Below are positions 25,495 through 34,286 of a stretch of 64,000 nucleotides of DNA, piece after piece. The translations under genes and the position numbers were made by a program. Source of the DNA: Hoeflea_A sp965204935 (GTDB taxonomy: Bacteria > Pseudomonadota > Alphaproteobacteria > Rhizobiales > Rhizobiaceae). How positions within the stretch are numbered: position 1 is the first letter of the stretch; each line of letters begins with the position of its first letter. Below the pieces are notes generated by a model. The model made no database searches and was not told the origin of the DNA. It saw nothing but the letters and a program-made list of their open reading frames with translations. Location: the NCBI RefSeq assembly GCF_965204935.1, contig NZ_CBDBFO010000002.1; one strand, written 5' to 3'.

Positions 25495-27297
25495 CTAGTC
25501 GTCGGGACTGACGGGCATGTAGAGATCTCCGCCGTCACGGTATTTCTCGGCCATCGCCGCCATGCCTTCCTTCTGCGCCTCCGCGCGAATGTCGTGGGAG
25601 ATGCGCATGGAACAGAATTTCGGTCCGCACATGGAGCAGAAATGAGCCACCTTGTGTGCCTCCTTTGGCAGTGTCTGATCGTGGAAGCTGCGTGCCGTTT
25701 CCGGATCCAGCGCGAGATTGAACTGGTCTTCCCAGCGGAACTCGAAACGGGCACGTGACAATGCGTCGTCACGGATCTGCGCTGCCGGGTGCCCCTTGGC
25801 AAGATCGGCGGCATGGGCAGCGATCTTGTAGGTAATGACTCCGGTTTTCACATCGTCCCGGTCAGGTAGGCCGAGGTGCTCTTTCGGTGTGACATAACAA
25901 AGCATGGCGGTGCCGAACCACCCGATCATCGCGGCGCCGATGCCGGACGTTATATGGTCGTAACCCGGCGCAATGTCGGTGGTGAGCGGCCCGAGCGTAT
26001 AGAAAGGCGCTTCGCCACAGGTATCGAGCTGCTTGTCCATATTGGCCTTGATCTTGTGCATGGGCACATGGCCGGGCCCTTCGATCATCACCTGGCAATC
26101 CTTTTCCCAGGCGATCTTGGTCAACTCGCCGAGCGTTTCGAGTTCGGCGAATTGCGCTGCATCGTTGGCATCGGCGATTGAACCCGGACGCAACCCGTCG
26201 CCGAGCGAGAACGACACATCATAGGCGCGGCAGATGTCGCAGATTTCGGAGAAGTTTTCGTAGAGGAAACTCTCCTTGTGGTGGTGCAGGCACCACTTGG
26301 CCATGATCGAGCCGCCGCGCGAGACAATGCCGGTGGTGCGTTCAGCCGTCAGCGGCACGTAGTGCAGCCGCACGCCCGCGTGGATGGTGAAATAGTCGAC
26401 GCCCTGTTCGGCCTGCTCAACCAGTGTGTCGCGGAACACCGGCCAGCTCAGGTCCTCGGCGATGCCATTGACCTTTTCCAGCGCCTGATAAATCGGCACA
26501 GTGCCGATCGGGACCGGCGCGTTGCGGATGATCCACTCACGGATATTGTGGATGTTCCGGCCGGTGGACAGGTCCATTACCGTATCGCCGCCCCAGCGGA
26601 TCGCCCACACCATCTTGTCGACTTCGTCGGCCATCGAGGATGTGATAGCCGAATTGCCGATGTTGGCGTTGATCTTGACGAGGAAATTGCGCCCGATGAT
26701 CATCGGCTCCGTTTCTGGGTGGTTGATATTGGCCGGAATAATGGCCCGCCCCCTGGCGATCTCGTCACGGACGAATTCCGGTGTGACGAAATCGGGAATC
26801 GCCGCACCGAAACTGTCGCCGTCACGTTCGATCCGGTTACGCAGTTGCGCGCGTCCGAGATTTTCGCGGATGGCAACAAACTCCATTTCCCGTGTGACCT
26901 TGCCGGCCCGGGCATAGGCCAGCTGGGTGACCGCCTTGTCGCCGACGGCCCGCAGGGGCTTATGACGTAAGGGAAATTCCGGCGTCAGGCGGTCGCCGGA
27001 TGCAAAGCCGTTATCTTCCGGTCTGACACAGCGACCCTGATAGGTTTCAACATCGCCGCGCCCAGTTACCCAGCCTTCGCGGATACGCGGAAGGCCGGCC
27101 GATATGTCGGTTTTCGCATCCGGATCCGTGTAGGGACCTGAGCTGTCATAAACGGTCACCGGTGGCTCGCCGGCAGTCGGATGCAGGGATATCGCGCGCA
27201 TCGGCACGCGAATGTCCGGGAAAATCCGGCCGGGTTTGTGGATCTTGCGTGATGCGGGAAGGGGACCCAGGGTGACAGTGGGGGGTATGGCGTTCAT
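25495..27297 (-). CDS. thiC: Phosphomethylpyrimidine synthase ThiC
   Basis: 600 residues. ThiC converts aminoimidazole ribotide to hydroxymethylpyrimidine phosphate by radical SAM chemistry in thiamine synthesis. Its unusual C-terminal cluster motif is present: HFCSMCGPKFCSMRIS, giving C-x2-C-x4-C. Core blocks are also clear: VKINANIGNSAITSS, MVWAIRWGGDTVMDLSTGRNIH, NAPVPIGTVPIYQAL, DYFTIHAGVRLHYVPL, FSLGDGLRPGSIADANDAAQ and MIEGPGHVPMHKI. A GGAG lies before the ATG. A TPP riboswitch precedes the gene, so expression should fall when thiamine pyrophosphate is plentiful. Confidence 0.98.
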   Translation of the reverse strand: MNAIPPTVTLGPLPASRKIHKPGRIFPDIRVPMRAISLHPTAGEPPVTVYDSSGPYTDPDAKTDISAGLPRIREGWVTGRGDVETYQGRCVRPEDNGFASGDRLTPEFPLRHKPLRAVGDKAVTQLAYARAGKVTREMEFVAIRENLGRAQLRNRIERDGDSFGAAIPDFVTPEFVRDEIARGRAIIPANINHPETEPMIIGRNFLVKINANIGNSAITSSMADEVDKMVWAIRWGGDTVMDLSTGRNIHNIREWIIRNAPVPIGTVPIYQALEKVNGIAEDLSWPVFRDTLVEQAEQGVDYFTIHAGVRLHYVPLTAERTTGIVSRGGSIMAKWCLHHHKESFLYENFSEICDICRAYDVSFSLGDGLRPGSIADANDAAQFAELETLGELTKIAWEKDCQVMIEGPGHVPMHKIKANMDKQLDTCGEAPFYTLGPLTTDIAPGYDHITSGIGAAMIGWFGTAMLCYVTPKEHLGLPDRDDVKTGVITYKIAAHAADLAKGHPAAQIRDDALSRARFEFRWEDQFNLALDPETARSFHDQTLPKEAHKVAHFCSMCGPKFCSMRISHDIRAEAQKEGMAAMAEKYRDGGDLYMPVSPDD

Positions 27298-27386
27298 TTG
27301 AATCTCCGTTTCGGGGATCCAAGTTTCGGCACGGCTAATGGGATACGAAACGACACGGCGGGCCTGAATCGGCCTTGCAGCGGCTG

Positions 27387-27488
27387 TACCATCCCTACGC
27401 CAGCGTTAACTGGATCAGGTTCAATGGGTCGCCGCGCCGTGCTGACGCACAAGCGGCCTCTCAGCTCCTTGCCGGAGCTCCCCAAGGT
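27387..27488 (-). promoter_or_regulatory. TPP (thi-box) riboswitch
   Basis: Read leftward, the leader of thiC contains the two conserved halves of the thiamine pyrophosphate aptamer. One is GGAGCTGAGAG near 27458-27468. The other is ACCCATTGAACCTGATC followed by a GTTAACGCTGGCGTAGGGA arm at 27391-27430. The distance to the thiC ATG (about 90 nt) suits control of ribosome access or early termination. No other gene shares the leader. Confidence 0.95.
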
Positions 27489-27588
27489 ATCAAGGTCTTC
27501 AGTCTGAACGTCCGAGCGCAAACCTGTCAAGGTGCGACAACAGTCGGCAATCGCTGTTGCCACTGACAGGACGGGTTGAGCACCGCAC

Positions 27589-27625
27589 AAAAAAGGCGAC
27601 TGGTCATTCATTGACCAGTCGCCTT
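27589..27625 (-). terminator. Intrinsic terminator of the DUF533 gene
   Basis: A 14-bp perfect stem (AAGGCGACTGGTCA and its complement) has a 5-nt loop. It is followed on the minus strand by a run of six T. It lies 52 bp after the stop of the gene at 27677-28429 and keeps that transcript out of the thiC leader. Confidence 0.92.
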
Positions 27626-27676
27626 GGCGTCCATCACCGGCCGCAGTGGATGAGGTGCCGGCCGGCTTGAAGCTTG

Positions 27677-28429
27677 TCAGGCGGCTTCGGACGCTGGAGC
27701 TCGTATCTCGTTTTCCAGATGCACAACCAGATCGCGCGGCAGCGACAACCCGTGAACCAGTTTCTTCAAGTAATCAACATCGGCCGGATTGTCCGGATCG
27801 AGAACAAGCCGTGACACCAGGTAGATCTCGCTGGCCTGTTCCAGACCGTTTGCATAACCGGCGATCTCCTCGACCGTCGGCGGGTCGTTCAACGTGTCGA
27901 ATATGAGCATGTTGGATTCGGTATCGAGCTGCATCCTAGCGATCGTCTCTTCAATCGCGACGCGCTCGTGTTCATCGATATGTCCGTCCGCGTTCGCGGC
28001 CGTGATAATCGCCCTGACGAGGGCGTCCTGAAACGGCTGTCCGTCGGCCGAAATATTGGTTTCCGGATTGAACTGTGAAAGGGATGGCATGCCGGCCGTA
28101 TGGGTATCGAGCCAACCGGGTGTGTGGGCGGCGTCGCCTTTCACCTCGATCTTGTGGCCCTTGTTGCTCTGCCAGTTGTGGTACGCGCGGAACGTGATGG
28201 CCGCGAGCGCGGCCGCGCCGCCGATACCGACAGCCGTACCCGCAATCTTGCCGGCTTTCTTTCGCATCTTCTTGTTGCCGGCGATCAATCCGAGCAGGCC
28301 ACCCGCCGCCAGTCCGCCGCCAAGGCCTGCTGGGTTCATCAGCTCGGCAAGTGGGCCTCTTGACTGTGTTTCCTTTTGACCGGCACCGTTCGCGCCTAGA
28401 AATTGACCAAGAAGCTGGTTGATGCTCAT
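27677..28429 (-). CDS. DUF533/TerB-like protein
   Basis: 250 residues. The N-terminal third is Gly/Ala-rich with a hydrophobic stretch (GLGGGLAAGGLLGLIAGN, then KIAGTAVGIGGAAALAAIT), probably membrane-associated. The C-terminal part resembles the TerB helical domain: FQDALVRAIITAANADGHIDEHERVAIEE has the D-G-x-I-D-x-x-E acidic loop seen in DUF533 and TerB proteins. The family is linked to envelope stress and tellurite resistance by homology, but its biochemical role is unknown. It is monocistronic, with its own terminator. Confidence 0.82.
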   Translation of the reverse strand: MSINQLLGQFLGANGAGQKETQSRGPLAELMNPAGLGGGLAAGGLLGLIAGNKKMRKKAGKIAGTAVGIGGAAALAAITFRAYHNWQSNKGHKIEVKGDAAHTPGWLDTHTAGMPSLSQFNPETNISADGQPFQDALVRAIITAANADGHIDEHERVAIEETIARMQLDTESNMLIFDTLNDPPTVEEIAGYANGLEQASEIYLVSRLVLDPDNPADVDYLKKLVHGLSLPRDLVVHLENEIRAPASEAA

Positions 28430-28572
28430 GAACTGTTCTCCGGTTTAGCCTCGCGGCATTGTCTCATTGCCCTAGAGGTGTTGTTTGTCCAACCGGATTG
28501 CCAATTGTTTGAAGCGCGAGAGCTGATCGAAAAAAACTATCGTGTTTAAGGATTTCGATCTATCCGCACAAA

Positions 28573-28887
28573 TTATTCGGTTGCTGCCCGAATAACTTCG
28601 ACCGAACTGACGGTCACCATCAGGCCATAGGTCTCGAGAAGTGGCTCCAAAGCATCGAGAAAGCGGCCGGCGGCATCGTCATCAAGAACGGTTGTAAAGA
28701 TCACCTTGCTGCCGGCGCCGCCGGTAACCTGATCGTCGAACCAGCGACCACGTGCGCCTTCTCCGCCCAGCGTCGGCTGTAGCGTATAGCCTTCGGACGC
28801 CACTTCCATCGCCTTTTCGCGAACACGGCGCCAAAGCGGCTCATCGACGAGAACCTCGATCTTTTTGCAATTCGATTTGATCACCAT
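28573..28887 (-). CDS. sbtB: SbtB-like PII-family regulator
   Basis: 104 residues from the ATG at 28887. A GTG at 28893, overlapping the sbtA stop, gives two more residues. The layout is that of a PII-like ferredoxin fold: KKIEVLVDEPLWRRVREKAM, GYTLQPTLGGEGARGRWFDD, SKVIFTTVLDDDAAGRFLDALEPLL and MVTVSSVEVIRA. GYTLQPTLGGEGARG sits where SbtB carries its nucleotide-binding loop. Cyanobacterial SbtB binds adenyl nucleotides and gates SbtA. The C-terminal redox Cys pair of some SbtB proteins is absent. Its place directly behind sbtA supports the call. Confidence 0.82.
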   Translation of the reverse strand: MVIKSNCKKIEVLVDEPLWRRVREKAMEVASEGYTLQPTLGGEGARGRWFDDQVTGGAGSKVIFTTVLDDDAAGRFLDALEPLLETYGLMVTVSSVEVIRAATE

Positions 28888-28889
28888 GG

Positions 28890-29837
28890 TCACACCAAGA
28901 GCTTTGCCAAATAGGTGTAGATCGGTATTCCGATCGTGATGTTGAACGGAAACGTCACCGCCAGCGACAGTGACAGATAGAGCCCGGCATCGGCCTCGGG
29001 AAGGGCCAGGCGCATCGCCGCCGGCACCGCAATGTAGGATGCGCTTGCGGCGAGGATCGCAAGGGCCGTTGTCGTGCCGACGTCAAGGCCGATGGCGGAT
29101 CCCACAAGGCAGCCGATCGTGCCGTTGACGAGCGGAAAGACGATCGCGAGCAGGACCAGCCGGGCTGTCAGGTTGCGGGCCAGGCGGATACGCCGCGCGG
29201 CCAGCAGTCCCATATCAAGAAGAAAAAGGCACAACAGGCCATTGAAGCCCGTTTCGAAGACCGGCGCGACGGGCTCGAAACCGTCCTTGCCGATAATGAG
29301 GCCGATCACGAAGGCGCCGGTCAGCAGAACGACCGACCCGTTAAGCACAGTTTCGCGCAAAAGTTCGCTGCCGGATTGGACTTTCAAACCCGTGCCGCCG
29401 CGGGCAAGAATCAGTCCGACAACGATCGCCGGCGTCTCCATGAGTGCCAGAACGGCAATCATGTAGCCGGCGGGCGGAATGCCGGAATCGGTAAGGATCT
29501 GATTGCCGGCAATGAACGTTACAACGCTGACGGACCCGTAGTGGGCCGCAACGGCGGCGGCATTTGTCGTGTCGAGGCGCCCGAAGCCGCGCAGGACCGC
29601 GAATGTGCCGACCGGTATGAGGCAGCTCAACAACAGCCCGGCGATCGCCGCGAGCAGGAGGTCGGTGGTAAATCCGTTTCCTGCGACCAGAATTCCGCCC
29701 TTCAGGCCGATCGCGCACATGAGATAGAGCGACAGTCCCTTGGAAATCGGCTCGGGAAAGGCGAGGTCCGACCGGGCGAAGGCGGCAAGGGCGCCAAGCA
29801 CAAAGAAGAGGATGACGGGCGACAGAAGACTTTCCAC
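28890..29837 (-). CDS. sbtA: Sodium-dependent bicarbonate transporter, SbtA family
   Basis: 315 residues, about ten hydrophobic helices in two inverted halves. Typical blocks are PVILFFVLGALAAFARSDLAFPEPISKGLSLYLM (start of the SbtA family), AIGLKGG, AAVAAHYGSVSVVTFIAGNQIL, ALMETPAIVVGLIL, DMGLLAARRI, and the C-terminal ASASYIAVPAAMRLALPEADAGLYL. SbtA proteins import bicarbonate with sodium. No carboxysome or RuBisCO genes are in this window, so here it may feed carboxylases of central metabolism. Bicarbonate specificity is inferred from family and from sbtB next door. Confidence 0.88.
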   Translation of the reverse strand: MESLLSPVILFFVLGALAAFARSDLAFPEPISKGLSLYLMCAIGLKGGILVAGNGFTTDLLLAAIAGLLLSCLIPVGTFAVLRGFGRLDTTNAAAVAAHYGSVSVVTFIAGNQILTDSGIPPAGYMIAVLALMETPAIVVGLILARGGTGLKVQSGSELLRETVLNGSVVLLTGAFVIGLIIGKDGFEPVAPVFETGFNGLLCLFLLDMGLLAARRIRLARNLTARLVLLAIVFPLVNGTIGCLVGSAIGLDVGTTTALAILAASASYIAVPAAMRLALPEADAGLYLSLSLAVTFPFNITIGIPIYTYLAKLLV

Positions 29838-30141
29838 GTCAGTTCCTCCGGCGAATTTGATCCGCGGCGGAACAATCAGTTGTTATGCAGGCAGGCTTTC
29901 TGTTGCAGACATGCGCGATGAATGGCGCATGCCTGCCAGAGAAACGTCTTTTTATGGGCATGAGTCGCTCCGGTCGGAATGTTGCAGCGCAACATTGAAC
30001 AATTCGCCCAGGGTTCCAAATTGTTAGTTTGAAAGAGTTCAATAGATTTTCTCTATCAGACATGCAAAGAAGATGATATGACTGGCGGTGGCCGCCGGTG
30101 CCGTGTCACACAGACCGAACTGCAACGAAACGCGAAGCCCT
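29838..30141. other. Divergent promoter region of sbtA and the LysR gene
   Basis: 304 bp without a gene. It carries the 19-nt palindrome at 29978-29996 and an AT-rich stretch at 30000-30070 likely to hold the LysR-gene promoter. This matches the usual layout of a LysR regulator that binds between itself and its target. Confidence 0.55.
29978..29996. promoter_or_regulatory. Candidate LysR-type operator
   Basis: AATGTTGCAGCGCAACATT is a perfect 8+3+8 palindrome. It lies 141 bp upstream of sbtA and 146 bp upstream of the LysR-type gene, where a shared LysR site would be expected. Confidence 0.6.
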
Positions 30142-31062
30142 ATGACGACGCTCAGACAACTGCACTATCTCGTCGCTCTCTCTGAAGAACTGCACTTTCG
30201 CCGGGCGGCCGAGCGGGTCAATGTCACGCAGCCGACATTGAGTGCGCAGATACAGGAACTCGAAAAAAAGCTGCGGGCGCCCCTCGTCGAACGTGGTGCG
30301 GCGCGGGTTGCGCTGACGCCGCTCGGCCGGGAGATAGCGGAACGGGCGCGAAGGGTCCTTTCGGATGTGCGCGATATCGAGGATCTCGCGGCATCCTCGC
30401 AGCATGGTTTCGATGGCACAATTCGCCTGGGCGTGCCGCCGACGCTCGGTCCATACCTGCTGCCCCACATTGTCCCTGACCTGCACGGCAAATATCCGGG
30501 CCTGCGTCTTTACGTGCGGGAAGGCAAACCGGTGGAGCTTCAGGGCCAGCTTCAGGCAGGCGGATTCGACCTTGTCATCTCTCCGATGCCAATCGCGCAC
30601 GGAGACCTTGAAGTCGAGCGCCTGTTTCGCGAGCCGCTGAAGGTAGTCGCCGCGCCTGACCATCCGCTGGCGTCAAGGCAGCAGATACTGAGCTCGGATC
30701 TCGCCGGCCAGAGCGTGTTGGCGATTGAGCGCGGTCATCACCTGCACGAACAGGTCAGCCGGCTGTGCGAGGATTTTGACGCGACATTGCTGCGTGACTA
30801 TGAGGGAACCAGCCTCGACACGCTCCGCCTGATGGCCGGTATGGGTGTCGGGCTTGCTTTCCTTCCGGCGCTTTATGTCCGTTCAGAGATAGACGGTCGC
30901 AGCGAGATTGCCATCCTCAATCTGAATATGCCCAATCTTTTCAGGCAGATGGGCCTTGCCTGGCGCAAGCGGTCGGTGCATGCCTCCCTGTTCAAGGAGA
31001 TTGCCGATCTCATACGCACGACCGCCGAACGCAAGCTGCCGGATGTGACCGTTACCCGGTGA
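30142..31062 (+). CDS. LysR regulator, OxyR-like but lacking the first redox Cys
   Basis: 306 residues from the ATG at 30142. A longer frame from 30088 lacks the standard LysR start. The HTH is classic: MTTLRQLHYLVALSEELHFRRAAERVNVTQPTLSAQIQELEKKL. The effector domain follows OxyR closely (GVPPTLGPYLLPHIVPDL, TSLDTLRLMAGMGVGLAFLPALYV). At the redox loop it reads GHHLHEQVSRLC (198-209): the position of E. coli OxyR Cys199 is His200, while the Cys208 position is kept. A disulfide switch is therefore not possible, and another signal is likely. It is divergent from sbtA, which is its probable target. Confidence 0.88.
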   Translation: MTTLRQLHYLVALSEELHFRRAAERVNVTQPTLSAQIQELEKKLRAPLVERGAARVALTPLGREIAERARRVLSDVRDIEDLAASSQHGFDGTIRLGVPPTLGPYLLPHIVPDLHGKYPGLRLYVREGKPVELQGQLQAGGFDLVISPMPIAHGDLEVERLFREPLKVVAAPDHPLASRQQILSSDLAGQSVLAIERGHHLHEQVSRLCEDFDATLLRDYEGTSLDTLRLMAGMGVGLAFLPALYVRSEIDGRSEIAILNLNMPNLFRQMGLAWRKRSVHASLFKEIADLIRTTAERKLPDVTVTR

Positions 31063-31075
31063 ACCTGCAGATTGC

Positions 31076-31480
31076 TTAGCTGCGCAGGTGTTTGGACAGA
31101 TCTTCGGTCAGTTCTGTGGCCGGAAAATCGACGTGAATGTGATTGCCGTCACAATCGAGCACGTTGACCTGGACAATGGGGAAACTGGGGACCGTGTTCA
31201 TGTCAAAGGCCACACCGCGCTGCTCCAACCGCTCAAGGAACTCCGCGAGACCCGTGGCACTGATGGCGAAATGCTCGATATTCGGCTCGATTGACTGCCG
31301 GTCATCCGTCGCCCCGACAAGATGGACCAAAGCATCCTCGCCGGCATAGAGCCATGCGCCGGGAAACGGGAAGGGCGGACGGTCGCCATCGACCATTCCG
31401 AGCACATCGGTATACCAGGCGACCATGGCGTCCAGATTGGCGGTGATGATATTGACGTGATCGAGTTTCAATAGAGGCAA
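31076..31480 (-). CDS. VOC (glyoxalase/dioxygenase) superfamily protein
   Basis: 134 residues. It opens LKLDHVNIITANLDAMVAWYTDVLGM, the standard first beta-alpha-beta unit of the VOC fold. The second half has IEHFAISATGLAEFLERLEQRG and ends VNVLDCDGNHIHVDFPA. Candidate metal ligands are His in LDHV, His in IEHF and a late acidic or His residue. The superfamily covers glyoxalase I, ring-cleaving dioxygenases and resistance proteins. The substrate cannot be read from the sequence. It is convergent with the LysR gene. Confidence 0.83.
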   Translation of the reverse strand: MPLLKLDHVNIITANLDAMVAWYTDVLGMVDGDRPPFPFPGAWLYAGEDALVHLVGATDDRQSIEPNIEHFAISATGLAEFLERLEQRGVAFDMNTVPSFPIVQVNVLDCDGNHIHVDFPATELTEDLSKHLRS

Positions 31481-31929
31481 AGGCCGCTCCCTGGTTGCAT
31501 ATCTGGCATCAAAATTCAGCCGGAGGTTTTGTCACCTCATCCGCTGGCTCCGCAAGAAACCATAGAAACAAATCTTTCGCGTTTTCTGTCAAGGCAATTG
31601 AGCTGCGGTCGCCTTCTGCGCCGCCTTAACGAATGCGCCACCAAACGTAGTAAAACTCACTGTAAGCCGCTGACATTGTGTTACAGTGCTTGAAGGAATG
31701 GTGAGAAACCAGTTTTTCACAAGCACAACAGGTCTTTGTACTTGATTGTGTGGCAAGCAACGGGAGGTGGACTGCGGAACCAGTTTGCTGGACGGGCGGG
31801 TCCGACAATCAATCTTCCACCGTATGGTTGGGCCTGAAGTCCCGTGAACGGAATCCGGAGCGTGTGTCCGCGTCAAAGCCGTTTGCCGAACGGCAAACAC
31901 GCTGACACCGGCGGTTCGAAGTACCAGAT
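31481..31929. other. Intergenic region upstream of the TIR gene
   Basis: 449 bp with no convincing gene. It contains the inverted repeat CACTGTAA...TTACAGTG at 31658-31688. The promoter of the TIR/STAND module should lie between there and 31930. No strong ribosome site is obvious before the ATG at 31930. Confidence 0.4.
31658..31688. promoter_or_regulatory. Inverted repeat upstream of the TIR/STAND module
   Basis: CACTGTAA and TTACAGTG are exact complements separated by 15 nt, about 240 bp before the TIR gene start. It could be a regulator site for the module or a transcript hairpin. No family consensus is recognised. Confidence 0.3.
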
Positions 31930-32373
31930 ATGCCGACATTCGCCCAGCATCTGTTTATTAGCTACGCGCACATAGACAACCAGCCCCTGACACCCGAGCA
32001 GCAGGGCTGGATCAGCCGGTTTCATGCGTCGTTGCAGGCCATTTTGAGCACGCGTCTCGGGGGCGAGGCGCGCATCTGGCGAGACGACAAGCTGCAGGGG
32101 AACGACGTCTTCGCCGACGAGATTGTCGAGCAGTTCGCGGAGACCGCGGTGATCGTTTCCATTGTATCGCCCCGCTATATCCGATCGCAGTGGTGCACCA
32201 GGGAAATCCGCGAGTTCTGCGACGCCGCGACGCAAAACGGCGGCCTTGTCTTCGACAACAAGGCGCGGGTCTTCAAGGTCAAGAAAACGCCGGTCGAAAC
32301 CGAGGAGCCACTGCCCGAGGTTGTGCAGAACCTGCTCGGTTACGACTTTTTCACGATGGAAGACGGAACGTAA
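31930..32373 (+). pseudogene. TIR-domain effector, N-terminal part, split by IS66-family element
   Basis: The first 146 codons form a TIR domain. LFISYAHID is at the start and ARIWRDDKLQGNDVFADEI in the middle. AVIVSIVSPRYIRSQWCTREIREF carries Glu92 in the W-C-x-x-E position, the catalytic Glu of NAD-cleaving TIR domains. The frame enters the insertion element after GACGGAAC and stops at 32373. Removing the element rejoins it in frame with the rest at 35006 (protein of 502 residues). The fragment alone may still fold as a TIR domain. Insertion into a toxic effector would be easily tolerated or even selected. Confidence 0.92.
32362..32369. repeat. Left target-site duplication of the IS66-family element
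   Basis: GACGGAAC directly before the left inverted repeat. It is identical to 34998-35005. Eight bases is the usual duplication length of IS66 elements. Confidence 0.95.
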
Positions 32374-32492
32374 TACCGGCATAACACCGGGCAGCATTGT
32401 GTTTTGATTTGTCATTTCCGGTGGTGCGGCAAATCGACTCGATCAGCGCTGCTGGGGTTCTCACCGAGATGTTTTTGTGAGTCGATGAGGTT

Positions 32493-34133
32493 ATGTCGGA
32501 TTTCCCACCTCACGCACTTGATGATCTGTCGAATACAGAACTCAAAGATCTGGTTGTGACCCTGCTCGGCGAGGTGGCCGAGTTGAAGCAAATCGTCGCT
32601 GAACAAAATCAGGTGATTGCCGAACAGAAACAGACAATTGCCAATCTGCGCGACGAGGTCGCTCGATTAAAAGGGGTGAATGGGCGACCGGACATCAAGC
32701 CGAGCAAACCAAGCGGCATGAACCAGGCCAGCGAGAAAAAGGCGCGTAAGAACGGCAATAAAAGCTGTGGACGCGGCAAAAAGAAGCCACCTCGGCACGG
32801 TTCAATGAAAGACCGGATTGTAAAAGCGGACGTTCCAGAGGGTTCCCGCTTCAAAGGGTACGAGGACTTCCTCGTTCAGGATCTCATCATTCAGCCAGTG
32901 ACCACCCGGTTTCGGCGCGAGCGCTGGTTGACACCTGATGGTAAGACTGTCGTGGCTCCGCTGCCACAGGGCCTCAAGGGCCATTTTGGTGCCGAACTGC
33001 GCCGTTTTGTGCTGATGCAATACCATCAAGGCCAAGTCACTGTGGGACGATTGGTAAAGCTCCTGAGCGAAATCGGCATAGATATCTCCGAGCGCCAGGT
33101 CATGCGGTTTTTGAATGAGGGTCATGAGCATTTTGCCTTGGAAGCACGCGCAATATTGCAGACGGGATTGGACGCGGCGTCATGGGTGACGGTCGACGAC
33201 ACCGGGGCACGCCACAAAGCCCAAAACGGCTACTGCACCCAGATCGGCAATGATCGGTTTTCCTTCTTTTCCACAACCGGTTCTAAAAGCCGCATCAACT
33301 TTCTCGAACTCCTGCGGGCCGGGCATGAAGACTATGTGATCAACGCCGATGCACTTGCCTATATGCAGCAGCGTTCTCTCAATGCTCCGGTTCGCCAGTT
33401 GTTGATTGACGCTGAAGATAAGTATTTCCCGAACTGCGCAGACTGGCAGGCCCATCTCGACCGGCTCGGGATCACTGCACTGAAAGTCACACCTGATCCC
33501 ACGCGCCTTGCCACCGAGGGTGCGTTATGGGGCAGTATCAGCGCACATGGCTTGCTCACCGATACGGTGATCGTCAGTGATGATGCCAAACAGTTCAAAG
33601 TCGGCGATCATGCGTTGTGTTGGATTCACGCCGAACGGTTGGTGCATAAGCTCAACACCTTCACAGATAAGCACTATGCCATTCAACAGCGCACCCGCAG
33701 GCTGATCTGGCTCTACTATGAATGCCTCAAAACCTACCGTCTCAACCCAAGTCCACAGCGCAAGGCGGTCTTGCAAAACCGCTTCGACCAGATATTCCGC
33801 CACCGAACCGGTTTTGCAGCCCTTGATAATCTGTTGAGGCGATTGCACGCCAACAAGGCTGAACTGCTGATGGTTCTGGAGCATCCGGAAATACCGCTGC
33901 ACACCAACGGTTCCGAGAACGATATCCGAGTTGTTGTAGTCAAGCGCAAGATTTCAGGTGGGACGCGCAGTGACATTGGTCGGACCAACCGCGACACCTT
34001 CTTGTCGCTGCTCAAGACCTGCAACAAACTCGGCATCTCGTTTTGGGACTATTTGGGGGATAGGCTGGGCCTCAATGGGAAACCGGTGCCCGCTCTGCCG
34101 CAACTCGTAGGCCAGTCTCATTTTGCATCCTGA
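32493..34133 (+). CDS. IS66-family transposase (TnpC-like)
   Basis: 546 residues. The N-terminus is a coiled coil (ELKDLVVTLLGEVAELKQ, then repeated QNQVIAEQKQTIANL) followed by a basic linker. The catalytic domain shows ASWVTVDDTGARHKAQNGYC (first Asp), VIVSDDAKQFKVGDHALCWIHAERL (second Asp) and LHTNGSENDIRVVVVKRKISGGTRS (Glu), as in DDE IS66 transposases. It starts 123 bp inside the element. The frame is intact, so the element may still move. Confidence 0.95.
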   Translation: MSDFPPHALDDLSNTELKDLVVTLLGEVAELKQIVAEQNQVIAEQKQTIANLRDEVARLKGVNGRPDIKPSKPSGMNQASEKKARKNGNKSCGRGKKKPPRHGSMKDRIVKADVPEGSRFKGYEDFLVQDLIIQPVTTRFRRERWLTPDGKTVVAPLPQGLKGHFGAELRRFVLMQYHQGQVTVGRLVKLLSEIGIDISERQVMRFLNEGHEHFALEARAILQTGLDAASWVTVDDTGARHKAQNGYCTQIGNDRFSFFSTTGSKSRINFLELLRAGHEDYVINADALAYMQQRSLNAPVRQLLIDAEDKYFPNCADWQAHLDRLGITALKVTPDPTRLATEGALWGSISAHGLLTDTVIVSDDAKQFKVGDHALCWIHAERLVHKLNTFTDKHYAIQQRTRRLIWLYYECLKTYRLNPSPQRKAVLQNRFDQIFRHRTGFAALDNLLRRLHANKAELLMVLEHPEIPLHTNGSENDIRVVVVKRKISGGTRSDIGRTNRDTFLSLLKTCNKLGISFWDYLGDRLGLNGKPVPALPQLVGQSHFAS

Positions 34134-34286
34134 ACAGCCACTCTTCGGCAAGATCGAGATTGCATTGCGCGACAGCTGGATTGTGAAGATGCGGTCGACA
34201 TGACATTTCCAATCTTGCATTGTGGCGATGGTTCATCCGTCTGACGGCGCAATCATATCGACACATATAGCAGGACGTTTCACACA

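Noticed and set aside
27294..27611. 105-residue frame upstream of thiC
   Set aside because: It covers the TPP riboswitch and the neighbouring terminator and has no ribosome site.
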